Assembly: GCF_001043025.1 (NCBI RefSeq)
Contig: NZ_JYLD01000014.1
Coordinates: 1 to 64,000, forward strand
Length of the DNA stretch: 64,000 nucleotides
Source of the DNA: Pseudomonas helleri
GTDB lineage: Bacteria > Pseudomonadota > Gammaproteobacteria > Pseudomonadales > Pseudomonadaceae
Direction: 5' to 3'
Below are positions 17,203-24,730 of this stretch, in pieces (positions within the stretch are counted from its first letter, which is position 1; every line of letters starts with the position of its first letter). Position numbers and translations under genes: made by a program. The notes beneath the pieces are model-generated. The model was not told the DNA's origin and made no database searches. It was given only the letters and a program-made list of their open reading frames with translations.

Positions 17203-18021
17203 TCAGGCGCGCCAACGCCAACGGGCCAGGGCCTTGATAACTTTCATCCAGAGTTTGCGAGTGACCACCACGATGGAATCTCTTTGAGAGGGGTGAACAG
17301 GAGCGCCCAACGTTATCTCAGGCGCCGAATCTAAGCAACCGGCTATCAGCTCTTGCAGGTTATCAATAACTGCATCTGGTGATTCTTCGGCAATCGGTCG
17401 ACCATGGTTATAGCCGTAACTCAGCGCAACACAGCGCACACCTGCGGCCTTGGCCGCCAGTACGTCATTGCGCGAATCGCCGACAAACAGCGACTCTTGC
17501 GGAGTAACACCGGCCATTTTCATGACAAAAAACAGCGCTGCAGGGTCCGGCTTTTTCTGCGGCATGGTATCGCCGCCGACAATCCAGCGAAAAAACCGGC
17601 CCAGCTTCATCTCATCCAGCAAGGGCGCCACAAACCGCTCGGGTTTGTTGGTAATCAGGGCCATTTCAACGCCCTGCTTTTGCAGCCACTTGAGGCTTTC
17701 GCGCACACCCGGGTAAACCTTGGTGTGTTCATGGCCGCCCGCGTAGGCTTCCATAAAAATCTCCAGCGCCTGCTCGGCTTCGGCGTCATCGACGCCCTTT
17801 GCGTCCATGTTGCCGGCCAGCGCACGGCGCACCAGCAACGGCGCACCGTTGCCAACCCACATCCGCACGTTCTCGATGCCCGCCGGTGGACGCCCCAGTT
17901 TGAGCAGCATGCTCTCAACGGCGACGGCCAGATCTGGAACCGAGTCGATCAAGGTTCCATCCAGATCGAACATCACCAGTTTAGGCAGCGGCCCCTGGAG
18001 CGACTGCTCAAAACGGCTCAT
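17203..18021 (-). CDS. gph: phosphoglycolate phosphatase
   Basis: HAD-superfamily phosphatase removing 2-phosphoglycolate. The 272-residue protein has motif I FDLDGTLIDSVPDL, motif II ITNKPERFVAPLL and motif IV VGDSRNDVLAAKAAG. The C-terminus is about 40 residues longer than the short E. coli form and ends in a basic tail (LARWRWRA). Its start overlaps the rpe stop by 4 bases, a conserved rpe-gph-trpE order. Confidence 0.93.
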   Translation of the reverse strand: MSRFEQSLQGPLPKLVMFDLDGTLIDSVPDLAVAVESMLLKLGRPPAGIENVRMWVGNGAPLLVRRALAGNMDAKGVDDAEAEQALEIFMEAYAGGHEHTKVYPGVRESLKWLQKQGVEMALITNKPERFVAPLLDEMKLGRFFRWIVGGDTMPQKKPDPAALFFVMKMAGVTPQESLFVGDSRNDVLAAKAAGVRCVALSYGYNHGRPIAEESPDAVIDNLQELIAGCLDSAPEITLGAPVHPSQRDSIVVVTRKLWMKVIKALARWRWRA

Positions 18022-18692
18022 GGGCGTGCCAACGCAAGCTCGGCGCGCATTTTCTGGATGACTTCTTCGTAGTTCGGCGTGTTGAAAATGGCCGAACCGG
18101 CGACAAAGGTGTCGGCACCGGCTTCAGCGATTTCACGGATATTGCCGACGTTCACGCCACCATCGATTTCCAGGCGGATATCACGGCCCGAAGCGTCGAT
18201 CAGTGCACGGGCTTCACGCAGCTTGTTCAACGTACCGGGAATGAACTTCTGCCCGCCGAAGCCCGGGTTCACGCTCATCAGCAAGACCATGTCGACCTTG
18301 TCCATCACGTACTTGAGCACATCCAGCGGCGTGGCCGGGTTAAACACCAGGCCCGCCTTGCAGCCGCCTTCGCGGATCAACTGCAAAGAGCGGTCAATGT
18401 GCTGAGTGGCTTCGGGGTGGAAGGTGATGTAAGTCGCCCCGGCTTCGATAAAGTCGCCAATGATCCGGTCGACCGGGCTGACCATCAAATGGGCATCGAT
18501 GGGCGCGGTGATGCCGTACTTGCGCAGCGCGGCGCAGACCATCGGGCCGATGGTCAGGTTGGGGACGTAATGATTGTCCATGACATCGAAGTGCACGATA
18601 TCAGCGCCCGCGGCGAGCACATTGTCGACTTCCTCGCCCAGGCGGGCGAAATCGGCAGAAAGAATCGATGGGGCAATAGCGAAGGGCTGCAT
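18018..18692 (-). CDS. rpe: ribulose-phosphate 3-epimerase
   Basis: Interconverts ribulose-5-P and xylulose-5-P in the pentose phosphate pathway. The 224-residue TIM barrel shows APSILSADFARLGEE, FDVMDNHYVPNLTIGP, DAHLMV, VNPGFGGQKFIP and EIDGGVN. I use the ATG at 18690-18692; the long upstream reading runs into REP sequence. First gene of the rpe-gph-trpEGDC block. Confidence 0.97.
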   Translation of the reverse strand: MQPFAIAPSILSADFARLGEEVDNVLAAGADIVHFDVMDNHYVPNLTIGPMVCAALRKYGITAPIDAHLMVSPVDRIIGDFIEAGATYITFHPEATQHIDRSLQLIREGGCKAGLVFNPATPLDVLKYVMDKVDMVLLMSVNPGFGGQKFIPGTLNKLREARALIDASGRDIRLEIDGGVNVGNIREIAEAGADTFVAGSAIFNTPNYEEVIQKMRAELALARP

Positions 18693-18810
18693 AACGCACC
18701 TTTTAATAAGCAAATCACGGTGGCGGGCATTGTATACGCCCTGCCAAGAAGCGCCACCGCACCGTGATGATTGGCGCCTAAAGCCAACTTCACGACCGCT
18801 TCGCGCCCGA

Positions 18811-18871
18811 TCGCAGCCTGCGGCAGCGACTACAGGGCACATACCTATGTAGTCGCTGCCGAAGGCTGCGA
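18811..18871. repeat. REP pair next to the REP-associated transposase
   Basis: Two 24-base arms, tcgcagcctgcggcagcgac+taca (18811-18834) and its inverted copy (18848-18871), match with one mismatch across a 13-base centre. This is a REP/BIME doublet. It lies 106 bases ahead of the RAYT gene start, the arrangement expected for a RAYT and its cognate REP sequences. A single half-site with the same core occurs at about 56093-56110. Confidence 0.85.
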
Positions 18872-18977
18872 TAAGGGCCAAAGGACCTTCCCGCAATATC
18901 TTGCGAATAAAGAAGGCGGCTCCGTCTACGCCCAACGGCTAGTTTTAAAAAACACGGACCTAGACGAGGGCAAAGGA

Positions 18978-19436
18978 ATGCCGCGTTGCTATACCAGCAA
19001 TCGCCTATTAAAAGGCCGCTACTGCGAACCAGGACGACTGTATCTACTCACCACGGTGACTGATCAACGGCGTCCAGTGTTTGAAGACTTTCAGCTAGGA
19101 AGGCTTTTAGTCGATCAATTTAAACAAGCCCATGACGAAGGCATCGTGACATCAAAGGCATGGGTCGTGATGCCGGACCATTTTCATTGGTTAGTCGAAC
19201 TGAACAACAAAACACTGGGCGAATTAATGTGCCGTATCAAGTCACGCAGCAGCGTGACCGTTAACAACGCCAGCCAGTCCAGCGGTCGACTATGGCAAAA
19301 GGGTTATCACGACAGGGCATTGCGCCGTGAAGATGACCTCAAAGAAACCGCCCGCTACATCGTACAAAACCCGATCCGTGCGGGCCTGGCCACACGAATC
19401 GGGGACTATCCCTTATGGGATGCGTGCTGGATGTAA
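18978..19436 (+). CDS. REP-associated tyrosine transposase (RAYT)
   Basis: A 152-residue IS200/IS605-type Y1 transposase of the TnpA-REP class, proposed to spread REP elements. It has the HUH motif in WVVMPDHFHWLVEL and the conserved ARYIVQNPIRAGL region with the candidate catalytic tyrosine. I start it at the ATG at 18978 (RBS caaagga), which gives MPRCYTSNRLLKGRYC. Upstream is a REP doublet; downstream its stop is 3 bases from the convergent permease gene. It looks intact. Confidence 0.9.
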   Translation: MPRCYTSNRLLKGRYCEPGRLYLLTTVTDQRRPVFEDFQLGRLLVDQFKQAHDEGIVTSKAWVVMPDHFHWLVELNNKTLGELMCRIKSRSSVTVNNASQSSGRLWQKGYHDRALRREDDLKETARYIVQNPIRAGLATRIGDYPLWDACWM

Positions 19437-19439
19437 CCC

Positions 19440-20264
19440 TTATGCCTGGGCCGTGCGCATTTTTTCGCTGCGCCCGCGCAGCCACTCCAGGGTCAGCAGC
19501 AACACCACCGAGAAGGCGATCAACAACGTCGCTGCGGCGGCAATGGTCGGGCTGAGGTTTTCGCGGATGCCGCTGAACATCTGCCGTGGCAAGGTCGCTT
19601 GTTCGGGCCCGGCCAAAAACAGGGTCACGACCACTTCATCAAACGAGGTCGCAAAGGCAAACAACGCCCCCGAAATCACCCCCGGTGCAATCAGTGGCAA
19701 GGTCACCCGGCGGAACGCCGTCAGCGGCGAAGCCCCCAGGCTGGCCGCAGCACGTACCAGGTTCTGGTTGAAGCCCTGCAAGGTCGCTGACACGGTGATG
19801 ATCACAAACGGCACACCCAGCACCGCGTGCACCACGATCAACGAAAAGTAGCTGTTGCCCAGGCCCAGCGGCGCAAAGAACAGGTAGCTGGCCACACCGA
19901 TAATCACCACCGGCACCACCATCGGCGAGATGACCAAGGCCATCACCAGCGCCTTGCCCGGGAAGTGCCCCCGGGTCAGGCCAATGGCCGCCAACGTACC
20001 AAACACCATGGCCAGCACGGTCGCGGCAGGCGCCACGATCACGCTGTTTTTCAAGGCCCGCATCCACTCCGCCGAGCCAAAGAAATCCTGGTACCAGTGC
20101 AGCGAAAAGCCCTGCAACGGATACACCAGAAAGCTGCCCGAGTTGAACGACAACGGGATGATCACCAGCACCGGCAAAATCAGAAACAACAGGATCAACC
20201 CGCACAGAATGCGCAAGCTGTAAAACCACACCCGCTCAATGGGCGACATATAAGGACTCAGCAT
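19440..20264 (-). CDS. ABC transporter permease (AgtD/PotI-like)
   Basis: Inner-membrane permease of a polyamine-type importer. The 274-residue protein has about six helices and the EAA loop that docks the ATPase (RAAASLGASPLTAFRRVTLPLIAPG). Last gene of a four-gene leftward operon (ATPase, binding protein, two permeases) next to a two-component system, the same layout as agtABCD-agtSR for GABA and 5-aminovalerate uptake in P. aeruginosa. Substrate is inferred from that synteny. Confidence 0.88.
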   Translation of the reverse strand: MLSPYMSPIERVWFYSLRILCGLILLFLILPVLVIIPLSFNSGSFLVYPLQGFSLHWYQDFFGSAEWMRALKNSVIVAPAATVLAMVFGTLAAIGLTRGHFPGKALVMALVISPMVVPVVIIGVASYLFFAPLGLGNSYFSLIVVHAVLGVPFVIITVSATLQGFNQNLVRAAASLGASPLTAFRRVTLPLIAPGVISGALFAFATSFDEVVVTLFLAGPEQATLPRQMFSGIRENLSPTIAAAATLLIAFSVVLLLTLEWLRGRSEKMRTAQA

Positions 20265-20274
20265 GGCGGTCTCC

Positions 20275-21522
20275 TTAGCTCAAGCGCAGGCGGCTTGCGC
20301 CTACCAGCCAGTTGTAAATCAGATAAAGCACCACGGTCGCCAACAGCAGCAGGCCGCCCAATGCCGTCGCCATACCCCAGTTGATGCTGGTGTTGGTGTA
20401 GAACGCCACGAAGTAACTGACCATTTGATCGTTCGGGCTGCCCAGCAAGGCCGGGGTGATGTAGTAGCCAATCGCAATGATGAACACCAGCAAGCAACCC
20501 GCGCCCACACCGGCATAGGTCTGTGGGAAATACACTCGCCAAAAACTGGCAAATGGATGGCAACCGAGTGAGATCGCTGCGCGCATATAGGTCGGAGAAA
20601 TGCCTTTCATCACGCTGTAGATCGGCAGAATCATAAACGGCAACAAGATGTGCACCATCGCGATGTAGACACCGGTGCGGTTGAACACCAGCTCCAGCGG
20701 CTTATCAATAATGCCCAGGCTCATCAGACCGCTATTGATCAGGCCACCCGATTGCAACAAGACAATCCAGGCGGCGACCCGAACCAGCACCGAGGTCCAG
20801 AACGGTAGCAGCACCAGAATCATCAACAGGTTGCTTTTGCGTGCTGGCAAGTTGGCCAACAGGTACGCCAGCGGATACGCCAGCACCAGGCAGATGCACG
20901 TGATGACAAAACCCATCCAGAACGTACGCGCAAAAATGTCCAGATAGATCGACTGATCCGGAGTGGCCGGGGCTATTTCGCCCAAGTCGTCGATACGGTG
21001 ATCAACGGAGGCCAACAGGTAAAACGGGGTAACGCTTGAGGTGTTGCGCTTGATTGCCTGCCAATAAGCCGGGTCACCCCAGCGCTCATCCAGGCCTTCC
21101 ATCGCGTCTTTGTAAGACGCTGGCTGCGCCTTGAACGGCAGCCCCTTGGCGGTTTTCATCAGCAGGCTGCGGTAGCCGGCCAACTCCATGTTCAGACGCT
21201 TGGACAAATCACCCAGCACTTGATTCTTGCGGGCTTCGGCCAAGTCTTCACTCAACGCCTGGTACACCGGCTCAGCGGGCAAGCCCTTACCGTCCCAGCT
21301 GTGCACGGCCACCACCGTACGCGGCAAGCCCTCTACCACTTCCGGGTTACCGACGCTTTTGTAGAGCAGGGCCGCGATGGGCACCAGGAACACCAGCAAC
21401 AAGAAAATAACCAACGGTGCGATCAGGGCCTGCGCTTTCCAGCGATTAACCCGTTCGGCACGCTTTAGGCGTTTTTTCAACGACGTGTTGGAGACCTCGT
21501 TCAGGGGAACGGCGATGGCCAT
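20275..21522 (-). CDS. ABC transporter permease (AgtC/PotH-like)
   Basis: Partner permease, 415 residues, larger than PotH (about 300) because of an extra periplasmic domain of roughly 130 residues between the first helix (LIAPLVIFLLLVFLVPIAALL) and the core. The docking loop is MRAAISLGCHPFASFWRVYFPQT. Ten bases separate it from the second permease gene, and 68 from the binding-protein gene. The enlarged loop is typical of this transporter branch. Confidence 0.88.
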   Translation of the reverse strand: MAIAVPLNEVSNTSLKKRLKRAERVNRWKAQALIAPLVIFLLLVFLVPIAALLYKSVGNPEVVEGLPRTVVAVHSWDGKGLPAEPVYQALSEDLAEARKNQVLGDLSKRLNMELAGYRSLLMKTAKGLPFKAQPASYKDAMEGLDERWGDPAYWQAIKRNTSSVTPFYLLASVDHRIDDLGEIAPATPDQSIYLDIFARTFWMGFVITCICLVLAYPLAYLLANLPARKSNLLMILVLLPFWTSVLVRVAAWIVLLQSGGLINSGLMSLGIIDKPLELVFNRTGVYIAMVHILLPFMILPIYSVMKGISPTYMRAAISLGCHPFASFWRVYFPQTYAGVGAGCLLVFIIAIGYYITPALLGSPNDQMVSYFVAFYTNTSINWGMATALGGLLLLATVVLYLIYNWLVGASRLRLS

Positions 21523-21590
21523 GGCGAACTCCGGAAATCTTTAAACGATGGCGGCGTGGCCAGATCAGCCACGCCGCAGTTGCGTACTGC

Positions 21591-22631
21591 TTACTTGGCA
21601 GCCCAGGCGTTGAAACGCTGCTCCAGTTGCTCACCGTTATCAGCCCAGAAGCTGACGTCGATTTGCACCTGGTTAACGATGTTTTGCGGGGCGGTCGGCA
21701 TGTCTTCCTGCACGTCTTTAGGCAGCAAAGGCATGGCTTCTTTGTTCGCCGGGCCGTACGCAATGTTTTGCGAGTAGAGGCTCTGCTGTTGCGGCTGCAA
21801 GGTGAAAGCCATGAACTTCTTCGCCACGTCGGCTTTAGCCTTGCTCAGGCCTTTAGGGATGGCCCATGCATCGAAGTCATAGATGCCGCCATTCCAGACG
21901 ATCTTCAGATTGCTTTCTTTTTGTACCGCAGCGATCCGGCCGTTGTACGCCGAGCTCATGACGACGTCGCCAGAGGCCAGGTACTGCGGCGGCTGAGCGC
22001 CCGCTTCCCACCATTGGATGAAAGGCTTGAGCTCATCGAGTTTTTTGAAGGCGCGGTTCTGCCCGTCCTTGCTCGCCAGCACGGTGTACACATCTTTCGG
22101 CGCCACGCCGTCGGCCATCAAGGCAAATTCGAGGGTGTATTTGGCACCTTTACGCAAACCGCGTTTGCCCGGGAATTTTTGCGTGTCCCAGAAATCCGCC
22201 CAACTGGTCGGAGCAGTTTTCAGTTTGTCGGCGTTGTAAGCCAGTACCGTTGACCACACGAAGAAGCCCGCGCCGCAAGTCTGGATTGCGCCTTTGACGT
22301 ACTGGTCCGGGTTGCCGAACAGTGCAGGGTCCAACGCTTCAAACATGTCTTCATCGCAACCACGGGCCAGTTCTGGCGACTCAACTTCTACCAGGTCCCA
22401 AGAGATGCTTTTGGTGTCGACCATGGCCTTGATTTTGGCCATTTCACCGTTGTACTCACCGGCGATGATTTTGCCGTCGCCCTTGGTTTCCCACGGCTGG
22501 TAAAACGCTTTGACCTGCGCCGCCTTGTTCGCGCCGCCAAACGACACTACGGTCAGGTCAGTCGCGGCCAGCGCACTGCCCGCAAACATCAGGCCGAGGC
22601 TCAGAGCCGTTAACTTTAAAGTCTTGTGCAT
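21591..22631 (-). CDS. periplasmic substrate-binding protein (AgtB/PotD-like)
   Basis: Extracellular solute-binding protein family 1, 346 residues, with a clear signal peptide ending in SALA-A near residue 22. The mature start TDLTVVSFGGANKAAQVKAF and the aspartate-rich binding region resemble PotD/PotF-type proteins. Second gene of the ABC operon. Ligand could be 5-aminovalerate/GABA (by synteny with agt) or a polyamine; the sequence alone does not decide. Confidence 0.88.
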   Translation of the reverse strand: MHKTLKLTALSLGLMFAGSALAATDLTVVSFGGANKAAQVKAFYQPWETKGDGKIIAGEYNGEMAKIKAMVDTKSISWDLVEVESPELARGCDEDMFEALDPALFGNPDQYVKGAIQTCGAGFFVWSTVLAYNADKLKTAPTSWADFWDTQKFPGKRGLRKGAKYTLEFALMADGVAPKDVYTVLASKDGQNRAFKKLDELKPFIQWWEAGAQPPQYLASGDVVMSSAYNGRIAAVQKESNLKIVWNGGIYDFDAWAIPKGLSKAKADVAKKFMAFTLQPQQQSLYSQNIAYGPANKEAMPLLPKDVQEDMPTAPQNIVNQVQIDVSFWADNGEQLEQRFNAWAAK

Positions 22632-22671
22632 TGTGTGTTCTCCGCTGTGCAGGGTGGGTGAAGCCGGGCGA

Positions 22672-23796
22672 TCAATTCGCCTCTAATACAGGGTCCAGCG
22701 CACGTACATGTTCGACTTGCCAGCCCAGCGGCACGACGTCACCGACGGCCAGGGTGGGGTCCAGCTCGGCAATCGGCTGTTTCACAAAGAAATCGGTCTT
22801 GCCGCAGACTTCCAGACGAACCCGGACGTGGTCGCCCAGATAGATAAATTCTTCGACACGCCCCGAGAAACGGTTGGCGCAGGACTCGCTCGCGTCCTTG
22901 AGGGTGATGCGCTCGGGACGAATCGACAGCGTCACCGGATCGCCCGTGCGGCCCACGTTCACGGCCAGCGCCTGAACCTTCTCGCCACGGCTCAACTCGA
23001 CCACGCAGCGCTCCCCGTCCTGGCTGTGCAGGCGGCCGCTGAGGCGGTTGTTTTCGCCAATAAAGTTGGCCACAAAGGTGTTTTTAGGTTCTTCGTAGAG
23101 GGTACGCGGCGGGGCAATTTGCTGGATCTCGCCCTGATGGAACACTGCCACCCGGTCCGACATCGTCAGCGCTTCGCCCTGGTCGTGGGTCACGTACACC
23201 ACAGTCACGCCCAGGCGTTGGTGCAGGTGCTTGATCTCCATCTGCATGTGTTCACGCAGCTGTTTGTCCAGTGCGCCCAGCGGTTCGTCCATCAGGACCA
23301 ACTGCGGTTCGAACACCAGCGCCCGCGCCAGGGCAACACGCTGCTGCTGGCCACCCGACAGTTGCGCCGGATAACGCTGCGCAAACGCGTCGAGCTGGAC
23401 CATGCTGAGGACTTTTTTCACCCGCTCGCTGACATCGGTGCGGTTAAGGCCGCGCACCGTCAACGGAAACCCGAGGTTTTCGGCCACGGTCATGTGCGGG
23501 AACAAGGCGTAGTTCTGAAACACCATGCCGATGTCGCGCTTGTGCGGCGGCACATTATTGATGGCCCGTCCGGCCAGCAAAATCTCGCCTGCGGTCGGCG
23601 TTTCAAAGCCGGCCAGCATCATCAGACTGGTGGTTTTGCCCGAACCGGACGGTCCGAGCAAGGTCAGAAACTCGCCTTTGCGAATATCCAGATTAAGATC
23701 TTTGACGATCAGGTTTTCGCCGTCATAGCTCTTTTGCACGCCACGGAAGCTGACCAATACATCACTCGCCCCAGCGCTTGCACCGACCTCACTCAT
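22672..23796 (-). CDS. ABC transporter ATP-binding protein (AgtA/PotA-like)
   Basis: The 374-residue ATPase has Walker A GPSGSGKTT (residues 48-56), signature LSGGQQQRVALARAL, Walker B LVLMDEPLGALD and a C-terminal TOBE domain (SIRPERITLKD). First gene of the operon. The 294 bases upstream carry two direct repeats that could be regulator sites and a REP doublet, then the response-regulator gene. Confidence 0.92.
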   Translation of the reverse strand: MSEVGASAGASDVLVSFRGVQKSYDGENLIVKDLNLDIRKGEFLTLLGPSGSGKTTSLMMLAGFETPTAGEILLAGRAINNVPPHKRDIGMVFQNYALFPHMTVAENLGFPLTVRGLNRTDVSERVKKVLSMVQLDAFAQRYPAQLSGGQQQRVALARALVFEPQLVLMDEPLGALDKQLREHMQMEIKHLHQRLGVTVVYVTHDQGEALTMSDRVAVFHQGEIQQIAPPRTLYEEPKNTFVANFIGENNRLSGRLHSQDGERCVVELSRGEKVQALAVNVGRTGDPVTLSIRPERITLKDASESCANRFSGRVEEFIYLGDHVRVRLEVCGKTDFFVKQPIAELDPTLAVGDVVPLGWQVEHVRALDPVLEAN

Positions 23797-23925
23797 AACC
23801 GCACCTTTTGTTTTGGACTGCTGTAGTCCAAGACTAAAGAAGGTGCCAGCCCACAGAAATCGGGGCGCAGGAGAGATTTACATCAGCGAGTTGGAAGGCT
23901 TTTTGTAGGGATTGCCCTATAGCAA

Positions 23926-24000
23926 TGTCGCAAACAGAACGCCTCCTTCCACCCGGCCCAGCGCCTGCGTTGAGAGCCGCCACAAAACTGTCGCAAACAG
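23926..24000 (-). promoter_or_regulatory. paired direct repeats upstream of the ABC operon
   Basis: The 12-mer TGTCGCAAACAG occurs at 23926-23937 and again at 23989-24000. The copies are 63 bases apart, six turns of B-DNA, so both would face the same side of the helix. They lie 130-204 bases ahead of the ATPase gene start. A NarL-type response regulator is encoded next door, making it the obvious candidate binder. A 16-base palindrome (attgc-cctata-gcaat, 23911-23926) abuts the nearer copy. Confidence 0.45.
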
Positions 24001-24021
24001 ATATGCACTCCCAAAAAAACT

Positions 24022-24087
24022 GTAGGCGCGAGCTTGCCTCGCGATCTTTTTTGCCTTCTAAAAATCGCGAGGCAAGCTCGCACCTAC
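24022..24087. repeat. REP doublet between the ABC operon and the regulator genes
   Basis: Arms of 24 bases (24022-24045 and 24064-24087; core gcgagcttgcctcgcgat) form an inverted pair with one mismatch around an 18-base centre. This is the common Pseudomonas REP type (cgcgag...gcaagctcgc). It sits right after the response-regulator stop and may also end its transcript. Confidence 0.85.
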
Positions 24088-24090
24088 GGT

Positions 24091-24720
24091 TTAGATCAAC
24101 TTATGCTCCATCGCATACTTCACCAGCTCCGCCAGCGAGGTGACGTTGAGCTTCTGCATCAACCGCGCTTTATGGGTGCTGATGGTCTTGCTGCTCAGCG
24201 CCAGTTGCTGGGCAATGTCGTTGACGTTCGCGCCTTGAGCCAGGCGCTCAAACACCGAAAACTCGCGCTCGGACAACAACGCGTGCAGCGGCCGCTCATC
24301 CGTCAGCCCCACCTCAAACACCATGCGATCTGCCAGCTCCGGGTCGATATAACGCCCGCCCGCGGCCACCTTGCGAATGGCGGTCAACAGCAGTGCCGGG
24401 TCGCTGTCTTTGGTGGCATAACCCGCCGCGCCAAACTTCAAGGCCCGGGCCGCCATTTGCGCTTCGTCGTGCATCGACAACACCAAAATAACCGGCGGGT
24501 TGTTCAACGCACGAATCCGCGGGATGGCCTCCAGCCCATTCACCCCCGGCATGGAGATATCCAGCAGCACCACTTCACACGGCACATGCCGCAAGGTTTC
24601 AAGCAATTGCTCACCATTGCTCGCCTCGCCCACCACCAACAAGTCTTTCGCCAGGCCGATCAATTGCTTGATGCCTTCACGCACGATGGTGTGATCTTCT
24701 GCTACCAGTACACGAATCAC
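24091..24720 (-). CDS. NarL/LuxR-type response regulator (AgtR-like)
   Basis: Two-component regulator, 209 residues: receiver domain with phospho-aspartate in VVLLDISMPGVNGLEA (about D54) and C-terminal LuxR HTH (LALSSKTISTHKARLMQKLN). The GTG at 24718-24720 is the best start, because aaggaaggacct lies directly upstream as RBS and VIRVLVAEDHTI follows. Ten bases after the kinase stop, so co-transcribed. By synteny it is AgtR, the activator of the neighbouring transporter operon. Confidence 0.88.
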   Translation of the reverse strand: MIRVLVAEDHTIVREGIKQLIGLAKDLLVVGEASNGEQLLETLRHVPCEVVLLDISMPGVNGLEAIPRIRALNNPPVILVLSMHDEAQMAARALKFGAAGYATKDSDPALLLTAIRKVAAGGRYIDPELADRMVFEVGLTDERPLHALLSEREFSVFERLAQGANVNDIAQQLALSSKTISTHKARLMQKLNVTSLAELVKYAMEHKLI

Positions 24721-24730
24721 AGGTCCTTCC

